Shown: positions 10,152 to 23,517 of the stretch, piece after piece
Position numbering within the stretch: the stretch's first letter is position 1
How the letters are laid out: each line of letters begins with the position of its first letter
DNA from: Corinectria fuckeliana
Taxonomy: Eukaryota; Ascomycota; Sordariomycetes; Hypocreales; Nectriaceae
NCBI GenBank assembly: GCA_019137255.1
Contig: WPDH01000154.1
Location: forward strand, 62,001-126,000
DNA: 64,000 nucleotides
Direction: 5' to 3'
The notes under the pieces: model-generated
The model's database searches: none
What the model was told of the DNA's origin: nothing
Seen by the model: only the letters and a program-made list of their open reading frames with translations
Made by a program: the position numbers and the translations under genes

Positions 10152-12681
10152 TAGCCCAGGTACAAGTTGTAAGACGACGACGACACAGCAGCGCAAGACT
10201 GAGGCTCAATGGAGGACGACGTGTGAGGGAAAGATCGTGGGTCGGCGGGAGGAGACGGACCTTTTAAGACCTGGTGGAGGAGGGTCGCACGCGCGGCGAG
10301 AGCCATGTACCAAGCACATGCAGATAGCTTCGGGGACAGATGGACCAGAGGCTCGGTGCGGCGGCCCATTGGGGACCACTTGACGATCTGCCTGCACCCA
10401 GGTAGAGCACAGTACTGTACGTACGTAGCACCATAGTACAAAGAAGAGTCCCCCTTGCAAGCTGTCTTGGATCCTGGACCCCTACCCTGCCCACGGCTTG
10501 GCTTGGGAACCTTATCAGCCGGGTCCCATTCGCGTCGTGGTTATCTCCAATCTTCATCTCCATCTCGGAGGTTCAAGGATGGACGGCGATATCCACATGG
10601 ACGCACCACCGGGCGGGGCGGACGGGCACCACAGACAGAACGATATACTGCCTACTAATTACTAGAGGTGTGTAAGCATGGCAGTCACTTAACCTGTCTC
10701 ATCCGGACTTGACCAACCTGAACCTCGAGAAACTGCCCTTGTGTTCCTCCACGGCCCCGGATCGAAGCCGCCAGGTTCCACGGCAGACTTGGCCCCAGAG
10801 TCCCTCCCACGGCACTGATAAGCCACACCCCGACGCTCCGAGAAACAACAGCCCGGAGCATGTCCCAGGACCGTCGCCACCACCCGGCGCCATGCTCGGC
10901 CGCACCAAGCAACCAAGCCCGGCTCGATGCCCGTTCTGGAAGGTTGCTGGAACGTTTGGGCCCGTCGCCGCGAATCAGCGCGCCTGCAGGGGGGGCGCGC
11001 TACGGGGGCCCGTCTCCACCGGCGCATGCCCCCCCCGCTGGCCCAACGGGGGGAGGGACATCTACCCGGGGCTACTGCGAGTGCTGGAGCGTCCGTGTAC
11101 GTGCTGTAATTAGTGGACGGCTTCAGAGGGCTTGAGATTCCCAAGGGCCCTTTGAAAGCGCTGTGGCCACAGTGCTCGAATCGGGGGATGGTGGCGGGGG
11201 TCGGTGGGTCGTGGTGGGTCTGTCCCGATAAGGATCCCACCAACACCTGGATCCAACCTCGCATCCAAGCAAGACAGCCAAGTCCGTTGTCATCTAGACG
11301 AGAATACGTACTATCTGACCAGCACATCCTTATCCCGCCGCTAAGTCAACTTAATCATCTTAATTATTCTATCCGTACTCTATTCAGTAGTCCATCACAA
11401 TTCAGCCCACCAATGTCATCGGTGCTCCCCGACGCCCCTAGCAAGACGGCCAAAGTACAAAGATGGAGAGTACTAGATTGTCACCTCGCCGCCGGCGCCG
11501 CCCCTCGCCTCGCATCGCACCGCTGCCATGTCGATCTACCCCGGGTCTCTCCTCACTCTAATGCTGTTTAGTTGGTCTTTTTGTCTCTTTCCAGCATGGT
11601 CCGTTCTGCAGCTCGGATAGCCGGGGCTCCCGATAAGTAAAGGCAACCGGGAGGAACTTTGGATGGCGAGCTGACAGGGAGCACAGCCAAGCCACTAGGT
11701 CTATCTTGGTTCGTATATTGCTTCCTTTTATCATTCGTCCCATCTTCTCAGCTTCATCACTGCTCGGAAATGCCGTCTCTTCTCAGGTCTCTGGTCCGCT
11801 TGGTTCCCGGCGGCCTGGTATGCTACCCCCATCGCCTATCGTGCATCAGGTGTATCGTGGCCTAGGCCGGTCTCGACCGCCGCGACAATGACATTATCAG
11901 AGATACGGCCAGCCCCAGGCCAGCCATGTCTAGGCCAAACTTGCATATGTTAGCTCTGCCTTGGCCCTCCCAGTCTGCTACACGTAGTAATTAGCCTTTG
12001 TTCCCCCGGTGCCTCATCAAAAGCTTATCCTTCATCCAACGCCTCCGCAGAACGACACTGAGCACGGGACGGTAGGCCATCTAAGTCTAGGACTATCCCC
12101 ATCAGGTAGGTCAGCATCAGCTGCGTCTATCCATCCATCATCTCTCTTCATCTCTTCCCACCATCTCTCTTGCATCTGCTTTAGTCTACTATGCCACGTC
12201 CCTATCTTCCTCGTCCCACGCTAGACATGGGCTTGTTTGCACTCCCACTCGCACAGGCTCCCTCGGTGTCCATCCTTGTCCGAGATCTCGTCATCCCTGT
12301 GCGATAAGCCTTTGCTTGGTCGTACAACTTTACTTGATGGTTGGTAAACTCGCTCCATCCCGTCCGTCCCCGCCTTCATGGATGCCACCCACACTCGCGC
12401 TTATCCCACCCAGTTCCCCAGCTCCAGCTCAGCTCCAGCTTCCGTCCCCAATCGCCTCGCTTCGTCTCCCATCGCCTCGCTACGTCCTAGTCTAGACACC
12501 ATAATCGTCAGCATGTATGGCCCCCTTGTCTGCATATCTCCAACATCGGCCGTCTCCATGCGTCTCGGCCGGGACCGACCATGCTTGCTGTGATCCTCCA
12601 AAGTCACAGCGAACTCCACAAGCCTCATGCAAAGGCAATAAACATAGTATTGTTCCACAACTCCAAACTCCAAGCTTCCAG
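10152..12681. other. Gene-poor intergenic region
   Basis: About 2.5 kb between the start of the CNT gene and the 3' end of VPS13. It includes a GC-rich patch at 10980-11060 with runs of G and C. Open frames on both strands (the longest about 210 codons at 10689-11327) have no recognisable domain and overlap each other. I see no supported gene here. It must contain the CNT promoter and the VPS13 3' UTR. Confidence 0.5.
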
Positions 12682-15600
12682 CTACTCGCCACTCCTAAAC
12701 CTCCTGTTAAATTCTTCCACCGCCACGCCAACCATCTTGTACAGGAATCCCCTTTCGCTTCCTTCTCCCACTGGGATAAACGGCCCGTTCGCCCCTCCCC
12801 TCAACGACAGGCTCACTCCCGTCCGCTCCTTGGCAATCGTCTGTACGTCCTTGAGTGGCACGTCCCACTCGCTCGTCAGCCGCCGCGATCGGATGAGCAG
12901 GATCCGCGCATAGGTAACCATCACCACCATGTCCTCCTTGGGCAGCTCCAAGTGTCCAATGTACTGCTCGTCAAAGTACTTGCCGTTGTCCACCTGCTTG
13001 AGCCAGTACTGCCCGAGAGCCTCCCGCCCGTTGTACGGCCGAACGATGCCGTCCAGTGAGATGAACCGCGGGAATCGCGTGCGGTCGAGCTCCTGTCCGT
13101 CAAAGACGGTTGTAGTGTTGCGAATGCCCTCGCTGACGTTGCTCGCCATGTCCAAAACGCCCACCGCCGGCTTGGTGGCCAGGCCCAACACCCCCTTGCC
13201 GACACCCTTGAAGAACCCCAGAGCACCCTCCTGCTCGGCTCCCTCCAGGGGCTTACGCGCCAGTCCACCCACGCCCGATGCGACGCTGGTGAGCAGGCTG
13301 TTGGCGCCAGCCGCGACACCGTACAGGGCGTGTTTCGGCCGGTTCCGCGCCCTCGTAATGCGCCGCCGGTCTTGGAACTGCTTATCCAGCGACGCGGCTG
13401 CAAGACCCTTGCTTAGACTACCCGTAAACTTGGAGAAGCTGTCGCTGAACCCAAACACCGTCTTCTTGGCAAACGATGCTGCACCCTTGGCGATGCCGAG
13501 GCCGAATTCCTCGGGCTTATCGGAGAGGATCAGGCCCTGGTACGGCTCGTAGAAGATGTCCGTCACACCCGACGAGATGTTGTTGAATAGGCCGACGGGG
13601 TTTCCGAGGAAGTCGGCGGACCCTAGAATCTTGTGGATCTGGTACATGACCTCCTGGCTGTAGTGGTTGGAGAAGTTTTGGATCAAAACCTGCGTTGACA
13701 CGCGCATATTGTCCAGGATAAGCGCGTTGAACCGGATCGGCGCGTCGTTGACGTTGCCGATTGCCATTGTCATGACGTTGAGGAAGAACATGATGGGGTT
13801 GTGCGACGACGTCGTGTCTTCGGCATTGATCCGTTCCGTCCGCATGAAACTCAGGTCAATCTGCATCGGCTGGATGTTGAGCACCTCAAAGTAAATGTCT
13901 TGTCCGGCCTGCAGCTGCTTCGGTTCCGGGATGTCGAGGTCTTCGTCGCAGAGCTTGCCCTCGTCATCCACCACTGACCAGCTGGCACCGGGGACGTTGG
14001 TAAAGTCGAGCAACGCAAAGACAAAGTCCTCGTCGAGGTCCACTGTCATCTGCTGCAGTAGGATCGTCGCGTATTTGATGTACAACACGCCGTAGGAGTC
14101 GTCCTTGACCCGGCTGACCATAAAGTGCAGCGAGGGGTGGGCCTCGGTCTCCTGCGCCTTCTTCGGCACCACGCTTGGATATAGGATCATCGGGAAGATG
14201 CCGCCGTAAAGCTGGTTATCGATCTGGATCCACTTGATCGACATGGACACGGTCTGGATCAGTGGCGAGTCGCTGAAACGCAGCTGGACATCTCGAAAGG
14301 TCAGATACGCCAGCTCCTTCATCTGGGCATTGATGAGCGATATGCCAATGCCCGACAACTTGAGTTGAGCCCGGAAGGTTGCGCCGGTGTCTTGATCCTT
14401 GACCTCAAAAGTGGAGGTCTCGGTTCCGGTGTTGGTTCGCGATAGTGTCTTTGGCTTGTACTTGCTCTTGCTCGCGCGAAAGTTGCTCAGAATCAGCGTC
14501 TGCGTCGGCCCATCGGCGGCGACATTGATGTCGATAATCTTCTGCTGGCCGCCCGAGCTCGAAATCTTCATCGGAATCTGGTTGCCAATCTCGGCCAGCT
14601 TGACGTGCCGCTCTTTTCCGTTGGCTGCGATGATTATCTCCCGGAACTTGGCCGCGGGAAAGTCCCATGCGTACGGCATGATGCTCCGAGGCGGAAGACG
14701 ATATCGCACCGGCCTCCAGCCACTGCGGTCTTCAACTCCGTCTTCGTCCACGTTCGGGTTGGCCTGGCAAAAGGTAAACTCGGTGTCGCTCTCGTTGCGC
14801 ATGGAAAAGGGCCAGTTCTTCGTCTCCATGCTAAAGTTGAGGAAGATGGTCGAATCCTCCATGAGAATCTCGACTCTTGCCAGGCGCTGTCGCTGGCCCG
14901 CCTTGGCGATTTTGACGTGGGTTGTCCCGATGTCTGCAATGTTGAAAGGCGAGGTCCACTGGTTGTTGACGCCAGGGTAGCAGAGGCAGAGCTGCTTGAC
15001 ACGCGATTTCTGAAGGAAATGCAGGGGCTGCAAAGCACCCGGAGCCAGCGTCAAGAATCCGGACGAGCTCGACTCTCGGATGAGAATCTCTTCGCCGAGC
15101 TTGTTCTGCAGCACGAAGCGGGGTGCCAGGGTGACGACCTTGGTCATTGCGTACTTGCCCTCGCCAGACTTGACCGTGATTCCCACGTGAATCTCCTTGT
15201 TCTTGTTAGGCGAGTTCAGCACAACCTCGGACGTGCTGCCGATGGCGTCGAAGCTCTGCGGCTTGCTCCATTCCGAGTCTGCAACCTTTAGGAGTGCTCG
15301 GTTGCGGTGGTCGTCGCTGCCGTAGGAAAACATAAACGGCAACGCCTTGGGGCGGTCCTGGTCAGACGTGTCCATCAGAGGGAACTGGCCTGCTGCGGGT
15401 TTGGCCTGTTGCAGGAAGCCCTTGGCCCGGACTCGAAGATCCACGCCCGTTTTGTTCAAGACGACGTACGGGCTGTAGAGCGTAACCTTGAACGCACCGC
15501 CACTGTTGGGGATCTTGAGGTAGTGTAGGTGAAGGTTCAGAGGCAGTCCTTGGTCGTCCTTGACGACGATCTTGTTCTCCTTGCGAAAGTCTTCGTTGCT

Positions 15601-18600
15601 TCCAGGGTTGATAATGGCAAAGTCGCTTGGCTTGAACACGGTGTCCTGCATGTCGACGCTGAGAAGCAGGAGGTGCGACAGCTGCACAACGTGCACAGGG
15701 CTGAGGCCGCCCTTGCGCAGAAAGTTTGTCCAGTCCTTCTTGGTGTTTTTGTCGTAGATTCGGTATTTGAAGTCGTACGGCAAGAGATTCTCCAACGTGA
15801 CCGGCGCCGACAGCTTGATTCTCATGTACGGGTAATGCCTAGAATGTCAGAATATTGTCAAGGATTTATCGAGGTAGCTTACTTTGTTAGAGGGTTCGCC
15901 TTTTCGTATCTAGCATGAACCTGAAAGTAAAAGGGATCTCCGTTATCCCCCTTGCACACAACTTGCTTCGTCTGTCTCTTGAGCAGGTCTTGCCACCATA
16001 GCTGCTCCGAGCTCCATTGATACCCGAATCCGCCATCCGGTCGGACGAGCACTCGTTTCTCGAAGACGGCGCCGACGGGAGCTGGGCGCGAATCTCCAGG
16101 GGCAATCTTTTCAATCTTGAGGAGGTGACCCTCCTTGACGTCGTAGATGCCGAGCTCAACGGGAATCTGCGTCGCATTCTCGACTAGCAGGGGAGATCTG
16201 AATGTGACGTATTTGACATTGTCGGTTCCGAGCTCAACGTCCACGCACAGTCGATGCAGGACGTTTTCAGTTTTGGGGCGCAGACCATACAAGAACTCGC
16301 CCTCGCGGTTCAGTCGCACGTTCTTAACTGGATCAAAGCCGCTGCCCTCGAGTTGGATACTGACGTATGTCTGGTTGGTCTCGATGAGGAGATTTTCTCG
16401 CATCTTCTCCCAGTGTTCGAAGCTCCACGGGCCTTCTTTGCCATCTTCCAGACGGAGACTAATCGGCTCGTCGCTGGTTGGGCTTTTGGAGTGGACGACA
16501 ACATCGAACCCAGTGTAGTTTCTGATGCGGTACGGTGCCTCGACTCCCCGCGGCTTGTCCAAGACATCCTGCTCGGTGGTCAGAAAGTCAAACGACTTGG
16601 ACGCCAAGGCGATGGAGGCCGTTGTGACCGTCACGTCAAACGTCTTCTTCGACGCAACATCCACCGAAAGCAGCCCTGTCGCCGGCTCCTTAGCAACACC
16701 AAAGCCCACCTGCCACGGCTCCAACAGAGGCTCCCAGCTTGACTTGGAAAAGTTGTACACGTTCGAGTAGAGGTCGATGGCGGTTTCTGCCTTGAGGTTC
16801 GAGGACCAGTTCTCGGCAGCGGCAGTAAAGTTCTTGATGCCAATGTCGAGGATGGGAAGTTCGTGTAAGTCACCAATCAACACGACACGGATTCCTTCCA
16901 CCTTTGCAAACAACTGCTCCTGTCTGGGCGGCGCAACCTCCTGCGTCTCAGGCGGTGCTTCAATGGCGTGGGTGCCTCTTGTCTTGGCGGCTGTGGAGGC
17001 GGCTCCTTTACCACTGGCAGAGCGCTGCTTCATCCCAGCATTGCGGAGCTCTTTCGCCTTTTTCACGGCCGGCGTCTCCTTTGGGGGCGTCGGCTCGCTG
17101 CCGGATAGTTCGCCGGCCTTGCTGATGATCTGAAGGGCGAGCAAGATATCCCGCAACGACAGCCGCAGGATAAGGGGCTCGATGTCGAGATGGATGTTGG
17201 TGTCGGTTGGCTTGGAATTGTCCATGCTGAGTTGAATGGAAAAGTCATCAATTATTCTCAACCGCGACGTCTCAAACTTGTCCATCCGACACAAGAACAT
17301 GCCGATTTCCGAAACCTGAAATGTCAGGGCGTGTTGCTTGGAGAGGAGCATCTGGCGGATTCCCAGAACAATTGCCTCTGAGCTTGAGCTCAACGGGTTG
17401 GCGATGAGGATGACCTGCGCATCGACCAGGTTGACTCGGAAGGCAATGTTCATAGTTGGTTGAGCTTCCTCCGTCTCTGTTGCATCGGTGCTCCGCCGCC
17501 TTGATGCAAGGGATCGTGACTTGCGCGACTCGTCTCCAGTGAACGTGACCTGCATAGAGTCTGCGTCCGATTCCTCCGGGGTTTCGAGTATGCTCTCGTT
17601 GTCCATAGGTCCCGCCTCATCAACGGCCAACCCGTCGACTGCAAACCGCTGAATGGCAAACAGGTAGTCCAGCGCAAAAATGACCCGAGGGCTGTCTATG
17701 GTAGCCATGGCGATGACGCTTCTTTCACTTCCCCCGGACATTGTCACGCTTGCCATCAGCTGTTGAACATCCTTGTTCGAGGACGTCATGATGCGGCGGA
17801 ACTTGTTTGTTTCGCTCGGACGGCTGTCGGTGATGGTAAACGACCGGATGAGTAGTTCCGCCTCGAGCGACCCATCGGACAGCATCCTCGTCTTGACTTT
17901 GGTATCGTCGAGGGAGAAGCGCGACAGACTGGACTTGGCCAAGTCGTCGACTGGCTCATCCTCCTCGGCCATGACCAGCTCCAACCCAATAGTGTTGATA
18001 CGGAAGACCAGATCCAGCTTCGTCCACGTCTTGCCATGCGATTCGAGCTCTGGACCCAGATCGATAAGTGTCTGATCGCCAGAGTCGTCTCGCGAGATTG
18101 TTCGAGCACGCTGGAGGGTTCCCTCGTCGACGGCCTTGGCTGCTTCCGCATCGCCGTCGCCGCCCTCGCCGGCGAATGCTGCCGGGACCGACTTGGAGAT
18201 TTCCATCAAGAACTTGAGCTGGTATTGAGTGAGTCGGAGGTTTATGTCGGACATGGTTCCTTCAATCTCGGTGTCGGGCCTCTTGGCGCCGTTCTTGTGC
18301 TCGGCGTAGGTAATCTTGAACCCGAGGTCGACATGATCAATCATTTCCAGCTCCTCGGACTTGTCAGAGTAGTGAAAGTCCGAGGTCAGCTTGATGTTGC
18401 GGATTCCAGCCGTAATCTTCATGGCAATATCGGCGCCTTCGCTGTCGTCCAGCGGCGTGAACTTGTTCTGTGCATAAATCTCGCCCAGATAGGCCGTAAC
18501 CAGGTCGCGCTTGGGGCGGCCGGGAATGATGACGCGAGGAAACACGACAATGGGCGTGTTGACCACGACGTCAAACTGCACCCGGCTAGGGCTCTGCTGC

Positions 18601-21600
18601 ATCTGGTTTGCCTGGTCCATCGCAGCTTGCCGTGCCGCGTTGTACAATGCCTGCATCTTGCCAAACTTGACCAAAAAGTCGATAATCTTTCGGAACGGCT
18701 CCTCGACGAAGTTGATCTTGACAGAACCGGCACGGAGATGGATGGAGCTGTCGTATCCTGGATAGGCCTTGGGGTTGTTGGAGTCGAAAGTCTCATAGCG
18801 GAAATCCGCCAAGTCATCACCTTGGATGGTGACTAGCTGGCGGAGGTTCGAGTCTTCAGCTACGCCTTGATTCACGTCGTCGACGAGAGAGAGGTCGCCC
18901 AGTCTGGCCGACACGCGCATGGTCCCTGAGCGGAGGAATATCCCGGCATCGGCTTTGTTGAAGGACAAGGTAGCAAGTCGAATGCCGTCGTTGTTTAGAA
19001 TTAGCCGGATACTCTTGAGGTCAACCTTGACACGGATAGCCCCAGCATTGGCATTCTGTTGCGCTTGAGATGTCTCGTCGTCCTTGGACTCGACGGTGGG
19101 GCCAAGGACAGCCTTGGAGCTGCTTTTCTGGTCGTTGTTTGTAAACGTGACAAGGATGTAGTCCAGCAACGTCAGAAGAGTCTTTCTAGTGACGATGAGG
19201 TTGATCGTGGATATGGCGGCGGTGACATTGATCTCCACGCCTTCGTAAACTGGCATAAACTCGGGCGACAGGGGGTTGACCTTGACGAATTTGACGTGGA
19301 CGAGGCTGCGTCCTTCTTTGAGGTCATCGCTATCGCCTGAAGAAACAATAGCCTTGAACTCTTCAGGGGGGTTGTCCACAAAGTCATCGACCGTCACGGA
19401 GCCCAGAGACACTTCAGCTGCCATGTCAAAAGGACGTGTGTAAAACTCCAAGTCGAAGCGCTCAGCCACCAACTCCACGAGCAAAGCATCCGGCTTCTTC
19501 TTGTCGGGGTCGCTCCGATAAAGCGAACCCTTCAGTGTGTCAACCTTGAATTTGAACTCGAAACTGCGCTGCTGATTGCGGAGATGTTCAGCATCGGCGC
19601 CGCCATCGTGGGCGTCTTCGAAGTTGTCGTCATCGTCGTCCATGTCCCCAAGCACGACGGCAGTTGTATGCTGCATGAACGGGAACGGGATTGACTGGCT
19701 CCGATCGCGCGACTTTCGCACCGACAGGGCGGATGCTTCACTCAGAACGCGAGGACGCGATGGCTCTTCTAGTTCTTGCACCGCTGGTGGTTCTGTACTG
19801 AATTTTGGAATCGCCACGTCAATTATCTTCATTAGGGTCTTGTACTTGGAGTCCGAGACAGTCGCATGCAGCATGGGCAAGTGTCCCGACACCTTCAACT
19901 TCGTGAGGTTCGGAGCCTTGGGCAAGATGGACGTCTCAACCACAAAGTCGACGTTGATTTGCTCGACAACGTGGAGTCGCGCATCGTCATCCTTGTCAAC
20001 CAGCTGTGCCTTTGTTTCGTCGATTGACGGCCCGATCAAAACTTGGGTTGATGTCAACTTGACGATAAACTTGTCGTACATGACCGACTCTAGCTTCTCG
20101 AGGTCTTCCTTGCTGTAGGTCTGCCGTTGCTTCGATTGGATTTCCTTCATTGTGGTTTGGTCAACCAGCTGACTGTTGACGTGGATATGACCAGCATCCA
20201 CAATCAGGCAAGTCGAGTTTTCTGTAGTGATACTAACAGGCACAATGATAAGAGGCGCCTGCAGGTCGAGCTCGGCGTTGATGGTCTTGTGTTCCTCCAA
20301 AGCAAACTCGAGACCCGCCCTGGTCTGCTCCCGGAGACCTTCCACAGTCGCACCAGCGGTCTCCATCAAAGCGCTGATAGACTCCATGTGTCGTTCCGGG
20401 GGTCTAAAGAAGTCGGCGATACCCACGACAAAGTTGGGGTTCCAGATGACCTCGAGAGGCTTCATCGTACTGACAATGGCAATGTCGCCCTCACGCTCGA
20501 TGGGGTTCTGCTCGACTTCGAATTGGAAAAACGGGTCGTCCTCTGTCTTCTCCAAATCGGCCAGCGAGAGCCTCTTGCGGTTCTTGATGTCGGGTGCATC
20601 CTTGACCCGGACAATCTCTGGGTACACGCTGTCTGGGGTGGTGCCGTCGTTGACGCGGAGCCCCCCTAGACTGAGGTTGGCGAGGAAAGAGTCCTTCCGC
20701 TGCAAGGCCTTGGCCTTGAACAAGTCGAAATGCAAGCTGAGAAGATCCGTGTCGTTGCCGTGGGGTCCATTTTTTAGAGTGAAGCTGCCTGTGGCCAGAG
20801 ATGTTTCGAGGCACATCTTGACGGCTTCTCGCGGGATGTCCACTTCGTCGGCAATGGCATTTTTCTCGTCCCAATCGATGACATCGTAAAGCTCCTTGCG
20901 CTGCTCCTCGGTGATTTGCGTGTTCTCGTCGTTTTCTTCAACGTGCTCCTGCGGCTTAGTGCCCCACATCCAGGAGATCCAGCCCTGTTGTTCCTGATGC
21001 TGGGGTTGCTTTTTCAGTGCCGCGTTTTCCTTCTTGAGTTGGCTTCGAGCCAGCGACCGCCAGAATCTGAGGTCTTCGTAGCCAAGCTTCCGCTCGAGGG
21101 CCTGCAGGTCCGTCGACTCCTCGGGTGGGAGCTGCTGCTGTTTCTTCTTTTTGAAGAGCTCGATATATCGCCTGCGGTCGTCGCGTCGCTCGCGGAAGTA
21201 ATCCCAAGACCATCGTCGGTTCCTCTCGTGGATCTTGGTCAGCACCGCGTTGCCCGCAAACTGAAGCCACGCGCGTGGATCCTCCTTGGGGGTGACACCC
21301 TTGGGCTGGAGCCTCTTGTACTCTTGATGCCGGATAAAGTAGTGGAACAGATCCACCATCATCAGTCCGTCTCTGTACTGGTCATCGTCCAAGACGAGGC
21401 CAATCTCCTCAAACAACAGGTTTGCCTTGAACTTGGGTACCATGACGTCGCCTGATTTATCCAGCTCAATCTTGGCTTGACCGTTGACAGGTTTCAGGAT
21501 GAATTGATGCGTCGAGTCGGACTCGGCGCCTAGTCCCATCATCTCCTTGAACTTGTGTACCAATTCATCGTGGGGTAGCATTTCATGTGACGGGCTGGCC

Positions 21601-22286
21601 GCTTCTCGGCCAGTTCCAAGCAAGGACGCATCTGTGTTCCAGTACACTGCAAGGGCCCCGAGGGTGGCCAGCTTGTGCGTGACGGTAGTCGAGTCCTGGA
21701 TGAAAGTAGGGGCCCACTGTCCATCGGTGCTGAAGGCGCTAAACTCCTGGAGGGTCATGCCGAGGGCGAAGGGATGCCCGGGAGCGGAGATGGAGTCTTC
21801 GTATCGGATGTGAATGTTCTTGACCTCGACTTGTAGGTTGTCGATGATCTTTGTGACTAGGCTCTGGGTGAAGCTCTGGTTCTTCTGCTGCTCCTCCTGG
21901 CTCATGCCCTCTTGGTTCTTCTCCTTGAGCAGCTCGGCGCTGTCGAGCTTCTCCATTTTCAGGCGTAGTTTCCGTCGCTCTTCCTCCTCTTCATCATACT
22001 CTGCCTCCTCCTTCGGGCTAGCCAGCAGGAAGACGTCTTCGATGTAGACCTTGACGGGAGCGCCGCGTAGATTGGACCAGGGGATGGTGAGGGTCAGCTC
22101 GCCTAGATGACCCTCCATGACGTTGATGGGAAGCTTGAGCTGGTCGAGAGCCTCGCGGCGCAGCTCCAGGTTGCGAAGCTTCACATCGCCAGACCAGATA
22201 CCAACTTTGAGCTGGGTAGGGTCAAAGTTCTGGACGTACATGCCCAGAAAGCGGTTTAGCAACCCCGCAACGAGGCCTTCCAACAT
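12682..22286 (-). CDS. VPS13: VPS13 bulk lipid-transfer protein
   Basis: Two exons, complement(12682..15838, 15883..22286), encode 3186 residues, close to the 3144 of yeast Vps13. The only intron is 44 nt. The N-terminus (MLEGLVAGLLNRFLG) is the chorein domain, which opens the lipid-transfer groove. Long repeating beta-rod regions follow. Near 2040-2130 the LLVENATQIPVEL segment marks the start of the adaptor-binding (VAB/SHR-BD) repeats, which continue past the intron. The C-terminal part has the DIFYEPYQG motif of the ATG2-like C region and ends in a PH-like domain. The protein bridges membranes at contact sites and carries glycerolipids, for example in prospore membrane growth, mitochondrial contacts and endosome function. 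It appears intact, with no frameshift. The start at 22286 is fixed by the conserved first residues. Confidence 0.97.
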
Positions 22287-23517
22287 GATGGCGGTAGGGA
22301 GCCGTAACCCAGGCTAGGGAAGCGAGGTTGTGGGTGTGGAAATATCTATCGGGACCTCATCTGTCGCTTCAGATGATTATGTGCACGCGGGAGCCATCCG
22401 AGGTCGTCTCGTTGTCGGTCGGGGATGCAGGGAGCGTCGAGGTGCTCGTGGAGGGGGTGATGAGGAATTGCCCGACTCGAGGAAGGTTCGGCAACGAGCA
22501 GATGGAGACAATGTGTGGGAGTGTTATTTCGAGCAGTGTACGAAGGCTCGAGATGTAGAATCGTAGCTTCTCAGACTAGGCAGTCTTGTTGAAGCAACAC
22601 GGTAATGCGTAAGAGTTGCAGTTGAGTTGCAGTTCGCGGTTGTGCGTCACCTCAGCAAAAGTGGGAAGAGCAGCCCAACCTGGCAAGTGCGATATTGTAT
22701 GACGCTCATGTCCCAGGTGCAACCGCCTGAAATGGTACCTCTCGATCCACAGTGCTAGCGTGGCAACCGAGGTACCTCTGGATGACGCCCTACAAATGGG
22801 GCTCCTCACTGGTCCATCCTGGTCGATCACGGAAGGTAACCCGATTATAGCCAGTACGGAAGTACCCATGACGAGGCTGTTTGGGCCTGGGCCTTGCAAC
22901 CTTGGTACTACACCCACTGTATGTAGTAGGCCCGGAGGATTAAGGCGGGGCATTGCAGCGCTGGTGCAGCTCCGTTTCAGGCCCGTTGAGCTGAAGTACC
23001 GTCAATTTAGGGTACGAAGCACATCGGAGCTATGACGATCTACTAGACTCCCGCGAAACCTCACCATATCCCGTAGATGGATGAGATGGTGAACTTCTTT
23101 GTTGGACTGCATAGATGATTGATTGATAACTGTGTTTCTATGCTCTTTATCAACCCAGAGCGATCCTCCACCTCCCGCAACTGTTATCCTCTCTCCGAGG
23201 GTCTCTGACGGAGGCGGATGCTAACGGCCAAACACCGTGTAGCAACATGACGTCACGACCTCCGGAGCTCGCTCATCTCAACCGGGTTTGGCCAAGTCAT
23301 GTTGTCGTAACGACATAGACTACGCGGATCAAGTAATAAAGTCAATTGCAATGTCCTGGAACCGGATTTCTGCTCCTGTACATGGAAATTGCAAGTCTGG
23401 TCCGTAATCTTTATATGCAGCGCATCCCGCATTCGGCTTCTTCCTCTTGCATTGAGACTTCTCTCCCGTCTATCAAACACAACGGAGATACACTTTTTTC
23501 CAAACCCCGCGCTCGAC
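22287..23517. promoter_or_regulatory. Divergent intergenic region, VPS13 / DUF3429
   Basis: About 1.2 kb between two divergent start codons. It must hold both promoters. I see no protein gene, tRNA or clear repeat in it. Confidence 0.45.

Noticed and set aside
10689..11327. 212-codon minus-strand open frame in the intergenic region before VPS13
   Set aside because: No domain, overlaps other open frames on both strands, and lies in a GC-rich patch where stops are rare.
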